Of a stretch of 64,000 bases of DNA, positions 1 through 11,150 are shown piece after piece. Position 1 is the first letter of the stretch, and each line of letters opens with the position of its first letter. Under the pieces are notes generated by a model, which was given only the letters and a program-made list of their open reading frames with translations, made no database searches and was not told the origin of the DNA. A program made the translations under genes and the position numbers. Source of the DNA: Corinectria fuckeliana (lineage: Eukaryota > Ascomycota > Sordariomycetes > Hypocreales > Nectriaceae); the NCBI GenBank assembly GCA_019137255.1, contig WPDH01000476.1, positions 1 to 64,000 of the forward strand, read 5' to 3'.

Positions 1-168
1 CCCTCCTCCCGCTCTGCCGCCTGCCCCCCTCCGCCCCCCCGGTTGTCGTGCTGCCCTGCTCCGCCGCCGCCGCCGCCGCCGCCGCCGCCCACTCCCTCGC
101 CGCCCCGCCGCTCCGCCTCGCCGCCCCGCCCCACCGCCCCGCCCCGCCCCGCTGCCGCCCCCGCCATC

Positions 169-881
169 ATGTCCGCTCCACAGCTGTTCTCCGACATCAT
201 GAAGGCTCAGGGCATCAAGACCGAGGGAAGGTCGGGCAAGCGTGAGCCCGACCCGCCGGTAAGTTCATGACATATCTCTTTCATATATTTTCCTTGCGCT
301 TTTCCCCGAATATATCTGCCGTTTCGGTTTTAAGTGGTTGATCCATGCTAACCATGACTCTTAGAAAAAGCCAGACGGCCCCTCGCGCAAGAAGGCGCGG
401 ACGGAAGTGCAGTGCTACCACTGCAAGCGGTTCGGCCACCGGGCCGATGTATGCCCCGAGAAGAAGCGGGACGAGGCGGCCAACGCCTTTTACCCTTCTG
501 TACACATGATCTATACTGACACCTCCTTCAGCAGATGGAGGCGCAGATTGGCCGTCTCCGTGAGGAGATGGCTGCGGACCGGCGCCGCACCGACGAGCGC
601 TTTACGCGCTTGGAGGGGCTGGTGAACGGGTTGGTGGCCTGGGTCAGAAACCAGGAGCACCACCAGCGCTCCGTCGCCGCCGCCACCGCCCCCGTCGCCG
701 TCCCCGTCGCTGCCCCCGTTGCCGCCGCCNNGTCCCCGTCCCCGTCCCCGTCCCCGTCCCCGTCCCCGTCCCCGTCCCCGCTGCCACCTCCATCGCCGCC
801 CCCGTTGCCGCCGCCGCCACCGCCGCTTTCGCCGCCACCATCACGGCTGGCACCGACGAGGACGAGATCATGGAGGACTAG
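169..881 (+). CDS. CCHC zinc-knuckle protein with Ala/Pro/Val-rich tail (three exons, contains assembly gap)
   Basis: Function unknown; a single CCHC zinc knuckle suggests nucleic-acid binding, as in retroelement Gag-like or RNA-binding proteins. Proposed exons are 169-258, 365-499 and 532-881. Exon 2 carries a basic stretch (KKPDGPSRKKAR) followed by CYHCKRFGHRADVC, which fits C-X2-C-X4-H-X4-C. Exon 3 starts with a charged helix (EAQIGRLREEMAADRRR) that looks coiled-coil, then an Ala/Pro/Val-rich region with eight GTCCCC hexamers. The first intron has a GTAAGT donor and a GCTAAC branch site; the second would be only 32 nt, or 83 nt with an upstream donor at 449 that removes the last zinc-knuckle cysteine. 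Two Ns at 730-731 break the frame as assembled; assuming a gap length that is a multiple of three restores a Val-Pro repeat and an acidic end, TDEDEIMED, with stop at 879-881. The frame is also open from base 1 to the first ATG, so a Pro-rich N-terminal extension outside the window is possible. Confidence 0.6.
730..779 (+). repeat. Eight GTCCCC hexamers next to a 2-N assembly gap
   Basis: Eight perfect GTCCCC units occupy 732-779 and begin directly after two Ns at 730-731. In the frame that fits both flanks they encode a Val-Pro dipeptide repeat inside the zinc-knuckle gene. The copy number is therefore probably collapsed or uncertain in this assembly. Confidence 0.9.
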
Positions 882-952
882 GGCCGGAAAGGCCGTTTTG
901 GGATCGTCCATAGTCGAGGAAGCACGATGAATTGATGTGTTTGAGCAATTTC

Positions 953-1075
953 GATGACTTTTGTCATACAAATTGCTTCCCAGTGCTTGACCTACGTAAG
1001 AATGCTAATATTGTTGACAAGACCACAGCATTTTTGATGACTTTTGTCACAATCTCCATCAGTGCTTGACCCATG
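953..1075 (+). repeat. Diverged direct repeat in the 3' flank of the zinc-knuckle gene
   Basis: Two copies of GATGACTTTTGTCA start at 953 and 1036. Each is followed after a short spacer by CAGTGCTTGACC or a one-base variant. The first copy and its flank also resemble sequence at about 13700-13765. Confidence 0.65.
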
Positions 1076-2344
1076 AAAGAATTCCAATAACACGAAAGAG
1101 AATTGTGGTGGTTGTCATTGCTTATCATTGACATCTAGACTTACGCGTTCCATTGACTGTCCTTCCTTGCCACGGCCTCAGATCCTCCCGAAATTCCGTG
1201 TGTGCATTGTTTCTTTCTACCGGCTGCGCGAACTACTTGATATCTGCGCTTTTGGCTGTTACATGACCTTCGCTACAGGTCTGACTGTACCGACTCTCCT
1301 CTGCCTCGACCATCTGCATCTCTGTCTGTATCGATCGATCTCTACGGCTTCGACTGCCTTGACTAACTGGCCTTCACGAGCCCGACTAAACTCTGAAGTT
1401 GCAAGCAGCCCAGAGACCCCCATTTCATCTCATAGTCCTAGATCCAGTCCATGGCCGGGGATCCAGCTGCTGCTAGGCTCATTTAAGGACGATATATCCT
1501 TCAGCAGTAGGTACCGCCTTGCTGCTAGCCTCGCGAAAGCAGGAGTCACTTCGCACTATATGTCCTGCTCGCGCCAGAATTCCTGAATTCTAGTAGCTTA
1601 TTGCCACTAATCTAGCCCAAAATAACGAGAGTGAAGCCCAAAAATACTAACCTGGACCCGGTTTCTTCATACACGCGGAATCGCCCACTACGCCTACCTA
1701 TCCGTACTTACCAAGAGCGGACGCAAGAGAGCTCCCGAGCTGTCGAGAAGCGCCTTGAGGTAGGGTTAAGGAAGGATTCAAGGCTATGTAGAGTTTAGAC
1801 CGGGATCAGCCCGATTCTAGAGTCCATCGCGAAGGGGGGATTGCACGCAGAGAGTTAAAGTCATACCACCAATGTATACAGTGAAGATCCAGATTTACAT
1901 CAGGCTATGATTATATCAGTTGGCTGACTCTGCTACAGACTTATACGGATCCACACCAGTCCGCCAAGGGATTGAGGTGGACGCGTGGACCTAGAGGCGC
2001 CAGTACCATAAAATCAGCCAACGTGCAACGCCGCCACGGTAGCAGTAGAGTATCGTCCTTCGTGTAGGCTTAGCGACCCACAACTATGTTCATTTAAACC
2101 TAGTCTATCACTGGATGCAGATTGCTGGCTGTTCCTTATTCTTAATTGGGAATTCGAAACCGCATTCTGTATAGCTGTTAAACGTATAACGAGCTGCTAT
2201 TGAGAGCAGCGACCACTCTCAGCCTCTTAAACAATGGGCAAACTATTGTATAGCAAGCATTGAATAGAAAATCAGCATACAACTGACCTGTCGTATGTCC
2301 TTGAAAGGCATAAGTTCCCAGTCCTTCGTGATGCGTTGGATTAA

Positions 2345-2470
2345 CATCACAACATTACAACAGCAGCACCGACACCACTACCACTACCACTAACAACAAC
2401 ACTAGCAGCAGCAGCAACAACTCCAACTCCAGCCCAAAAGCAACAACAACAACAGCACCATCATCATGGT
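2345..2470 (+). repeat. Low-complexity CAN/ACN trinucleotide tract
   Basis: The tract is built of imperfect ACC, ACT, AAC, AGC and CAA triplets. Read on the plus strand it would encode Thr/Asn/Ser-rich sequence, but no supported gene surrounds it. It is best treated as a microsatellite-like region or the remnant of a low-complexity exon. Confidence 0.6.
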
Positions 2471-3424
2471 ATCTATAATCCTTTCCTTGTGGTGAAGCAT
2501 ATATTAAACGGCCATGATGTGCTACGATACGAAGGGGCAACAGTAGCAATAGCAAACTTATGAATGCACAAACGGACGTGACAGCCTTCTGAGACTACCG
2601 AACCACACTATCATCGTACACTACCGCCACCGCCAGAACTAAAGGCAGTAAGGCATCAACCACCTAGTCCAGCAGAGCCTTGGCCTGGACCTTGCGAGTC
2701 CGACGGTATCGCCAGCAGCGCCCTGCTTAAACAGCTCGGGGGACGTGTCCAAGAGCTCCATTCGGAGCTTTAGCCCTGCTTCAACCTCGAAATCATCTTC
2801 CCACTCGAATTAGCACTATATTATCTAGAGGTGTGTGTTGCATGTGTATACACATACCTTACTCTCATCAGCCACAAGGATTGAGACAAGGCGCCGGACA
2901 AAGGGCACCAATAGATCGTGACTATAAGTACACGGCTAGCATCTTCGAAGCGTAAAATAGTAACTAGAGTACACCAGGTGATGACTTTGTGGTTGCCTGA
3001 CTTGCAGGCAGGGCAGCGCTTGAAGCGGCCAGCCACGGAGACACAAGCAGCAAGACGGCCTATGCCAGAGGCCGCCAAGCGCAAACGCTTCTCGCAAAGC
3101 GGGCCAAACAGAATACTGGTGCTAGCCATATCCCTATAACTAGGGAATGGTACTATAGCAGTTATAATCGTGTTCCTATTTCGACAATGTCAAGTATTGA
3201 AAGGTGCTCAAAGACAGCTCGTCGCGCTATACTAGCCGTCGCGCGCCTAGGAGGAGGACGGCGGGGATGGCATAGTCGCGAATTCGAAGGAGCTATTTGA
3301 TCGGAGCGGTACCTACAGCGATGTGAGTTGTCCTCCCACATATGCCTCGGCTCTTGTCAACTCTCGTGCCCAGACCGGCCTTGAGATTACACTTCGGTAG
3401 CAACACAAGGCATTTTTCAGGCGA

Positions 3425-3660
3425 CGGTACCTGCTTGAGCAGCACTTGGCCTTGCTGCAATTCGCGCTGGGATCGCACATCCGAAATTACAAGACCAAGT
3501 AGTATGAGGGGGGAGGACACGAAGGTTATCACCGCTATGCTGGACGACATCAATATTACAAGCGAAATGATTTTGAACGACTGTAGATCCTAGCAGAGGT
3601 ACGAGCCAAGGGTGACGCGCTCGGCGCGGATGGCCCCCTTTCCTCTAAGTCTTCTCGCTC
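3425..3660 (+). pseudogene. Possible decayed coding fragment, family not recognised
   Basis: One plus frame reads RYLLEQHLALLQFALGS, then continues through in-frame stops into HRYAGRHQYYKRNDFERL and ILAEVRAKGDALGADG. The composition looks protein-like (helical Leu/charged pattern) and is interrupted by two stops. I cannot assign a family. It may be a remnant of a mobile element or an old gene, or chance. Confidence 0.25.
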
Positions 3661-4251
3661 CCCGCGTCTTTCCTTATATTCTTCAGGTATTAGTACTTGA
3701 GTTGTCTCTCTTCAGCCTATTCCCAACACAACTATTCACCGTCAACCTGTGTCTGGATCTTCTGGAGACAAAGGCCGCAGCTACTTCCTTCAATATCACC
3801 CATGGTATCCTGAGTCGCCCAAACGCATTTGCCTAGGCTTTGCGCATCTTTTCTCTTTCTCTCCTCAAAGTAAAGCTAGAGCAAGCAGTGTTGCTGGGTT
3901 ACCGCTGACATGGGCTCATCACCGAGAGACGCCAGCTATCTACTCGGACTTCAGAAGGGAGACACCTGTACCAAGTGTTGATATCACGGAAACAACCCCA
4001 TGCGCCCGCCGTTTCCACAGACATCAGTTTGTAAGTGGCCTTAGAAGCGAGTAATGCCATAAAACCGTGCCAGCAGTAACAGCACTGAGATGTTTGTTCC
4101 TGGGTTGATGTGGGGTCGGGGAATTCCTGGGGGCAGTTTCAAAGTTATAAATAAACCACTCCTCAGCGAGTGCAAACGTCTATGAGAACCATATAAAAAA
4201 TAATTGAAGAAATCCATCATAACAAGCCAGGCGGCTTTTATTATTGATTCC

Positions 4252-4680
4252 TCAGGCACATGAGTATTGCAAGAGGATCTTAATGGCCCGGTAAGCTTCA
4301 GTATTTGAGGCGGGTCGGCGGTCTTCAAAGTAACCAAACCCTTTGGCAGCACATTCTCGGGGAATGCGAATGCTGCTACCTCGGTTTGCGACCCTAAGTA
4401 AACTTCTTAATCGAGCCAGTTTGATGGTCACCGGTGAGGTAGGTGTAACTCGTTATCCTCGCCATATTTAGCAATACACTTAGCGTGATGAAGCTCAATA
4501 GTAATTGTTGCGTAACAGATGGTACAATACTTTTAATATGCCCGTTTTTCTTTGACCGCTTGTGAGCTTGCAATTCAAAGCCAATGAACATATATTAAAG
4601 GTTTATTTAAACCTTGTCTCGCAGGTGTTGAAAAAACTGTTCTAAAGCGCTCCCAATCCAAGCCCTTCATTGGATTGTCC
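4252..4680 (-). pseudogene. Decayed tandem copy of the glutamine synthetase 3' end
   Basis: This 429 bp segment aligns, at a constant offset of about 429-430 bp, with 4681-5110, the 3' part of the adjacent glutamine synthetase gene. The match covers the end of the penultimate exon (PMKG), the last intron and the last exon. The copy still reads GSSIRIPRECAAKGFGYFED and NTEAYRAIKILLQYSCA before a TGA at 4252-4254, parallel to the functional gene's C-terminus. It is broken: the Trp codon of the FTWGVANRG motif is TAG, two bases are missing right after it, and there is another frame change near YLTGD. It lies immediately downstream of the functional stop codon, so it now supplies the 3' UTR/terminator region. 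It has no promoter or N-terminal part of its own. Confidence 0.85.
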
Positions 4681-6320
4681 TCAAGATAAAGAGAATTGAA
4701 GAAGGATCTTGGTAACCCGATAAGGATCGGCATTTGAGGCCGGTCGACGATCTTCGAAATAGCCAGACCCCTTGGCAGCGCACTCTCGAGGAATGCGGAT
4801 GCTACACCCGCGATTAGCAACACCCCAGGTAAACTGATCAATAGACCCGGTCTCATATTGACCAGTAAGACGAAGATCGTTATCTTCGCCATATTCCTTG
4901 ATACACTCGACATGGTGGGGCTCGAGTCTCTTCAACGCCTCCTCGATATACTTCATGCCACCCTCCTCACGCATCGCCTTTGTGCTGAAGTTGCTGTATA
5001 ACAGTTAGCAAAGGATTTAGAAAAGCTTAGATAGAACTTGCCTGTGCATTCCTTGCCCATTCCAGCCTTTCATCGGTTTGGGATGCACAGAGACCTTGGC
5101 GCCAAAGTCCTCGGCGATGCGGGCGAGGAAGAAACGCGCGATCCAGAGATGGTCGCCCACTGTTGGTGGTTAGGGAAGATTTTGGCACAACTGCGGAAAG
5201 ACCACTTACTCTCAATGCCCAAGCACGGACCAACCTGGTACTCCCACTGAGCGGGCATAACCTCGGCGTTGGTGCCAGAGATCTTGACGCCGGCGTACAA
5301 GCAGGCCTTGTAGTGGGCCTCGACGATATCGCGCTGGACTACCTTGCCGGTACCAACACCACAGTAGTACTCGCCCTGACTTTAGGCAAGTTAGCACGTT
5401 CCTGGCTTGATTCAAATATCAAGAGAAAGCTTAGAGAGCTTACGGAGCAGGGAAGCCGCCGGCGGGCCAGCCGTAGGGACGGTCATCGGCGCCGAGGAGA
5501 GTGTACTCCTGTTCGAGACCGAACCAGGGTTCTTGGTCGGCATAGGTGTCCATGACCTTGACGCAGTCATGGCGGTAGTTGAACTTGTTGGGAGTGCCGT
5601 CGGCATTCCAGCACTCGGCGAGGACGATGATGTTGGGGGAGCCGCGGAAGGGGTCGGGGAAGATGGCGCAAGGGCGGAGGTACACATCCGAGTTTTCGCC
5701 GGGAGCCTGGTTTGTTGAGGAGCCATCGAAGTTCCAGACGGGAAGGTCCTCAGGCTTGTACTCCTTCTCGGGGAGAGTCTAGAGTGTCATTGTCAGTAAA
5801 TGCGCTCGAGTATGCGAATTGCGGCTGATGGCGCTGCTCCGGGTTTCCCAGACCGGGTTGCAGCCCCACACGTGGTGGGTTTCTGGAGACTATTTTGGAT
5901 CTCATTCACCAAAGGGAGGCGCGACACCGGAGCCGGCGACTCGGGACTCAGCTTTCGGGGACCGTGCGCGCGATGACGGTCCGGTGGTGGCAAGCAAGAA
6001 ACGCTGACAAAGAGACAAGACTTACTCGGGATTTAGAACGAGTCTCGCCATCGGCATCGACCCAGACGTACTCGCACATGATCTGACCCTTCTGCTCCAG
6101 AGCGAGATACTTTTTGAGCTGTGTATTATGTTAGCATCGCATGAAGTATTATTGGGTATCCCGCGGTGGAAAGAAAAGGGCCGCGGGTGAGGGCATCGTG
6201 TCGCGTACGGTCTCAGTCCTCGAGGTGGGGGCACCAGTAGCCTGTGATAAGAAGTTAGTGGGCTGCTGATAGAGGGGTACAGAGAGGTACCCGTTGTAAT
6301 GTACATGAAGGACTTACCAT
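4681..6320 (-). CDS. Glutamine synthetase (GS-II type), seven exons
   Basis: Catalyses ATP-dependent condensation of ammonium and glutamate to glutamine, in the cytosol; it is the eukaryotic octamer/decamer-type enzyme. Exons on the minus strand: 6318-6320 (ATG only), 6209-6241, 6026-6118, 5444-5778, 5210-5379, 5042-5159, 4681-4993, totalling 1065 nt and 354 aa, the normal fungal length. Visible family motifs: CEYVWVDADGETRSKSRTL, the beta-grasp WNFDGSST, the catalytic-core stretch EQEYTLLGADDRPYGWP, GTNAEVMPAQWEYQVGP, GWNGQGMHSNFSTK and SIRIPRECAAKGSGYFED with RRPASNADPY. The last intron (4994-5041) is GC-AG, with donor GCAAGT. The intron after exon 3 (5779-6025) is long, 247 nt. A GTAAGT donor directly follows the start ATG. 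A decayed duplicate of the 3' end follows the stop. Fungal counterparts are called gln-1 or glnA. Confidence 0.95.
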
Positions 6321-9300
6321 TTTTGTGAAGTTTTGGGGGGGGAGGAGAGGAAGAAGAAACAAGGGTAACGGTGAGTTGGTTAATCGATGAAACGAGAATG
6401 TGCAGGTTGACCAAAGGAGAGTGTTTGCGAGCTCGGGGCGGACGAGGGTTTTATGTTGTCGGCTTGGAGCCGTGTCACAGCTCAATCTTGGTCGCTCCCA
6501 GAGATAAGACTCTTGTGGCCGGATGCAGGGGTGGGGCTGCTACCGGCTGGTGGGAGGGTAGTGGGGTACAGCCCAGCGAGGCGTGGGATTGGCGCCGGGA
6601 GGGGTGTAGATCGAGTCGGGTGCCTTCCAGGGCCATTCAGTTGAAGGAACTGGGAACCCAAGTACCTACAACGCGTACGTACCTACATACCTTGATGCAA
6701 GCTCTATTCTTGTGGCTGTGGACGTGACCTACGGGTTCTTCCTCTCATCATTTCCACGGACTTGTACGGGCGCCCTCCCTCCCTCGCCCCGCCGTGGGGA
6801 TCGCAGGCCTCATTGCGCGGCGTGGGAAGAAGGCCGGTCCAGCGGCCGGGCCAGAGCCGTTACTATCATTATCCCTAGCAAGGCAGTGCCGCCTCGTGAT
6901 GCCCGCTATATGACATACCGGGCGGCGGAACCGTGTGGTTCACGGGGGGCGTGTGCCCCGGCGGTACCCATCCAGCCAAAAACCAACCCACAGGTACCTC
7001 CCTCCGTACGGGATAGCACTCCGTAAACGCACAGCCGCTCGGCGGAGGTCGCCCGCGGCATCTGACGCTCCTTTGCGTTGCTCCAGCCACCACCGGGCCG
7101 GGTTGCTGAGGAACCGCAACAGCAAAGTCGAGGTGAAGCTTTGAAGCTGTTTGTTCGGCGCAACTCTAGCAACCGTCTGCTTTTGCACCGAGATATCAGC
7201 CCTCCCCGTGGCCATGGGATGGACTGCAGGCCAACGCAAGAGCCACCCCATTCGGAGCCAACGTCCAGGTCCTTATCAGCAATGTGCGCCGCGAAGCCCC
7301 AAGAGGGAAAGGTGGGGTGAAGAAATCAACAGGACTCTTCCTTCGACTGGCGCAGTCCGGCCTCTCGGCGTGTACCAATTACTGTTCCTCCAGACCGAGG
7401 CCTCGTTGTTTTCGCAACACCGCATGGCTCTTGACAGGGTACGATTACGCTTCACTCAAAGCATCTAATAGACCGGGCACCAAACGGAGAGCTGGTGGCC
7501 CTTTTTTGCCCCCGTTCCCCCGTCTTCCCCCATCCATCCCACCGGCGTCGAGGCTGCGATGCTGGGGTTTAGTGCGGGAGATGGCAATTCCCCCTACCTA
7601 CTAATGGGTCACTGGCTTGTGCGTCAGATCCAAGGGGCATTGGAGACTGGAGAGACTGTACTGTAAGCACTATTTACATATTCGTACATAGTACACAGAC
7701 AGCTGTGAACCAAGTGGATGCAATGTGTGCTATTCCGGATCCCTTGGCCCTTGGTGCCCCCAGAAATCGTTGGGTGCATGTACTGCCCCATGTACCGACT
7801 CTACACAAGAAAATCCCCCGCCATGCGTCTGCCAGGGCGCGTTAGATGGCCAGCCAGGGCAGCGAACCGTGCCCGCCCCATCACGAGGCTTCCCCGGGCG
7901 AGACCTAAAAATTTGCACCTTGCAGCCGGCTCTGCTGGTTCAGCTGTTTCGAGGAGCATGTCCCCAGCGTTCCAGTCATGACTCCTTTGCCCGACCCGGA
8001 GGTCACCGGCTTGTTCCCTGGGCTGTTACGTACAACCGACCAAATTGTTTGGTTGAAGGCGGCGAGAGTTTAACTCGTTCGGGTAAGAGGATCCTCTACA
8101 AAGTAGTATGTTTGACCTATGCTAGGTATATAGTACACCGGATGCAGGGCCATTCAGGGACCGGTCACACCGTTCAATGCCAGTACCGCTGTACATATAT
8201 TGACTTTGTAAGCTACACCGACACCCATTTCTGCATCCATGGATCTTTTATGCTTGTCCGAGTCTACGTCGGCAGCGCCGCACTGCACGATTGAGTCGGT
8301 GTTGCCCCAAAAAAAGGCCGCCAAGCCCCCCAAAAAGCATGAGCAATTGCCATTGGTAGATGTCCGGAGGGCATCTTATCGTTGGCCTGTCATTGGCTAC
8401 GCTGTATGTTCTGCATAATGCTGTTTATCTCACCGTGGAGCTTCAGACCTTCAGAGCCAGTGTTGAGCCGTTGCGCAAGTCTGCCTGCGACAAGGTAAAT
8501 CGCTCAGGTGATGACAATCAGCAAATGTTTTTTTGTTACATTTTCCTAGACCGACTGGCTATTAGAGTGCGTTTTCTTGTGACAATCTTCGGGCAAACAG
8601 TCCTTGGACTTTTATGTCAATAATTTTCGCTTCGCCCTGTTCCCCTCCCCCGCGCCGACTTGTTAGGCAGCTTTCCGTTGTGCCAGCTGGCAGTTACTGG
8701 CACTGAGCAAGCGAACGGGTGGTTCATGCTCATCAACCCACATTACCGCGTTTCTGGATCATCATATGTAAGGAGGAAATATACATAGTAGGTAGAGGCC
8801 AAACAGGTCACTGGCCGGGAAATAGGTACACCCAAACAAACGCCCTTGCTGACGTGGGGCCACAAAAGAATCCGACGCCAGCCGTAAGTATGTATGCCTG
8901 TGCTGGTGGTACCTGGGCTTGTGCCTGTGTCCATGTGGGCAGAGATAAAGAAAAGAGAAATCAGCCGATATTATAAATACAAATGTGCAGAACGAGCCCC
9001 CAGAAACGCCACCGCAATCCTCTCTGCAAGTCGACGAGCAACATGGAACCGAAAACTGTTGAACCTCGATGACTCGGAGCAAAATCTCAAAGCACTCGTT
9101 GGAGCAGCCCCCTTCGTCCCCTGGACGATCTGCGGCTCCCCGCAATCTGGTCCAACCCTCGCTAGAGGAGGTGGGTGGAAAACCCGTTGCCCCCAAAATC
9201 TCCAAAAGCCGTGACACTACGAGATGATTAATAGAAAATTTCTGTCCTCTTAGCCGCTCTTATTTACCCCGGATTTCTTGCTGATAGCTGCTATCTTTCA

Positions 9301-9845
9301 TTTGCCTTGCAGGTGACCGCGAGCACTAAAACACTTCTGATCTAGGTAATGGGCGGCAAAGAGCCGATTCAATTTCAACGCCCCGTGCGCCCGGGGAAGA
9401 AGGGATCCATGATGATGACCGGGCTAGCAGGAGCCCCCCCGGAATCGGCGCGCGAATGAGCTCGGGGCAGTTTTCCGACGTCTACTAATCGCTATCGGTA
9501 ATGGCTTGCAAATGCCAATCCGCTGTTGGCGCATTGGATCCCATTCCCGAACGTTTATCGACGATGCCTTGCTTAGAAAAGACGTGTTGAAGATTGGCCT
9601 GCTCGTCCCGGCTTTCGTGCACCCGCGGCCGGGGTGCCCTTCCCGATCGTTTTGCCCGAGGCTCGCATGTCGTGCCGCTCCGTTCGGACGCCCACAGTGG
9701 CGATGGCCGGAACTGGTCGCTAGTTTTGGCTACTTTGAGGATAATCGCCTTGCCCAAACATGAATAATGATCCACTCATTTGCCAAGAAGCGTGTGACTA
9801 AGACATGCACGAAAGCATCATACCGACTCTTTATTTTCCTTGGTC
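6321..9845. other. Gene-free interval upstream of glutamine synthetase
   Basis: No convincing gene on either strand; open frames are short and overlap one another. The part next to glutamine synthetase is its 5' UTR and promoter. Short TACC/GTAC/TACGTA-type motifs are frequent, for example at 6660-6700. No repeat family or RNA gene was recognised. Confidence 0.5.
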
Positions 9846-11117
9846 CTAAACACCCATGATGCTCTCGACGGGAACTCCCCAATACCAGCTTGCTGCGCCC
9901 ATGCCCCCAACGCTCATCGTGACCGCCATCAGGAAGTTGACATCATTGTTGTCAAGCAGATCCCACCCGCTCTCCACTACCCGAGACGGGCGTGCATCCC
10001 CGAAACTGGGCTTGCGATACTTGTCCTGAGGGTCGTAGACGTTTGCCGCGGCTTCGTCATCGTCGGCGATCGCAGAGCCGCTCAACTTTTCGGCCGCTTT
10101 CTTGCCCTCACCCTGCAGGATGGCGTCCTTGATGGCTTGCTTCTTTGCATGTGCCGCAACATCCTCGGCTGACTCCGTCACCAAGACGCGGTTGCCTCCT
10201 TCACCTTCCACAATTCTGCCAGACCGGACGTCCTTGACTGATCTCTGGAATAATCCACCCAGGAGGCTGTCGAGCAAGCTACCTAGCGCGCCCCAAACGA
10301 CCATGAACCCCATAAACTGCCGTCGCTCAAGAGTTGTCCACGGCATACCGCCGCCGACTTGCGCCGCCGTGCCGGCATTACACGACGGTAGGAACACCAT
10401 AGAAGCAGTGACGATGATCATCGAGCCCAACAGCCCTGCACAAAGGCCCAAGAGCGTGACTCCTCCATTTGTTCCACGAGGCACTTTGCGCAGCGTCGGG
10501 GATGTGATGAGACGTGGCTCGCTCTTGGACAGAATCCCAAGCTCCGAGCTAAAGGTGTCGGCCGCCACGGCAGCATAGTTTGCAATGATTCCCACGACTA
10601 GGAGGTCGCCGCCCCAGGAGAAACACATTGTACCTTCAGGGTCCGGAACGTCGGGATTCGTAAGGGCGGCGGCTCGAGCGCGTAGCTGTCTCGCATGGAG
10701 GATCGTGAGGATAGAGGCCATCAACGAGTTGGCAAGAACTTGCGAGCGTTAGCCACGTATCACCAGTTAGCATAGCTTGTATAGGCGCACCTTGGACATG
10801 CGATCTAGGTCCCTCGCCGCCAGGCGTCCCTTTGGAGGCGACTGTCAAGCGCGACTTGATATCTTCCTTGATCTAGGGCCCATGTCAGCACTTTCCACAA
10901 AACGCCGTGACAACGGGCGCAAAAGACTTACGTGCGTCACACGAGTCCCGGCCAGAAAGAAGACACAAAGGAGCGCAAACGGGAGGTTCCAGGGGTGGTA
11001 GGCATGCGCAACTGCCGTCAAGGCCGCGACGACGATGCCGGCGGGGGTCAGCGACTTCCTACTCCAAGCTCGGTAGACGAGGGCGCAAGTCGCAGGGACG
11101 GCGATGAGCAACCTCAT
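9846..11117 (-). CDS. TMEM19 / DUF92 family integral membrane protein, three exons
   Basis: Exons 10932-11117, 10791-10872 and 9846-10738 give 1161 nt and 386 aa. Introns are 59 nt and 52 nt with GTAAGT and GTGCGC donors; the second has a GCTAAC branch site. The N-terminal exon has hydrophobic segments followed by LAGTRVTHV. The middle exon carries IKEDIKSRLTVASKGTPGGE, and the third begins VLANSLMASILTI. Further hydrophobic segments follow (GGVTLLGLCAGLLGSMIIV; FMGFMVVWGALGSLLDSLLG), with a family-typical WGGDLLVVGIIANYAAVAADTFSSELG. A hydrophilic loop with EDVAAHAKKQ is probably lineage-specific. Plant relatives include a phytyl-phosphate kinase, but the fungal role is not established, so no reaction is assigned. 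The upstream region has a triplicated TTCGATAG. Confidence 0.85.
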
Positions 11118-11124
11118 GGCTACG

Positions 11125-11150
11125 GTTCGATAGTTCGATAGTTCGATAGC
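11125..11150. repeat. Short tandem TTCGATAG repeat upstream of the TMEM19-like gene
   Basis: Three near-perfect units of TTCGATAG lie within about 35 bp of the start codon, so they fall in the 5' UTR or core promoter. Confidence 0.7.

Larger units (their letters stand above)
882..4251. other. Gene-poor stretch downstream of the zinc-knuckle gene
   Basis: No intact gene was recognised. A pair of diverged direct repeats lies at about 953-991 and 1036-1075, sharing GATGACTTTTGTCA and then CAGTGCTTGAC plus a few bases. A CAA/CAG/CAC/ACC-rich low-complexity tract lies at about 2345-2470. A fragment at about 3425-3660 reads like decayed coding sequence with scattered stops. The rest holds only short unrelated open frames. 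Confidence 0.6.
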
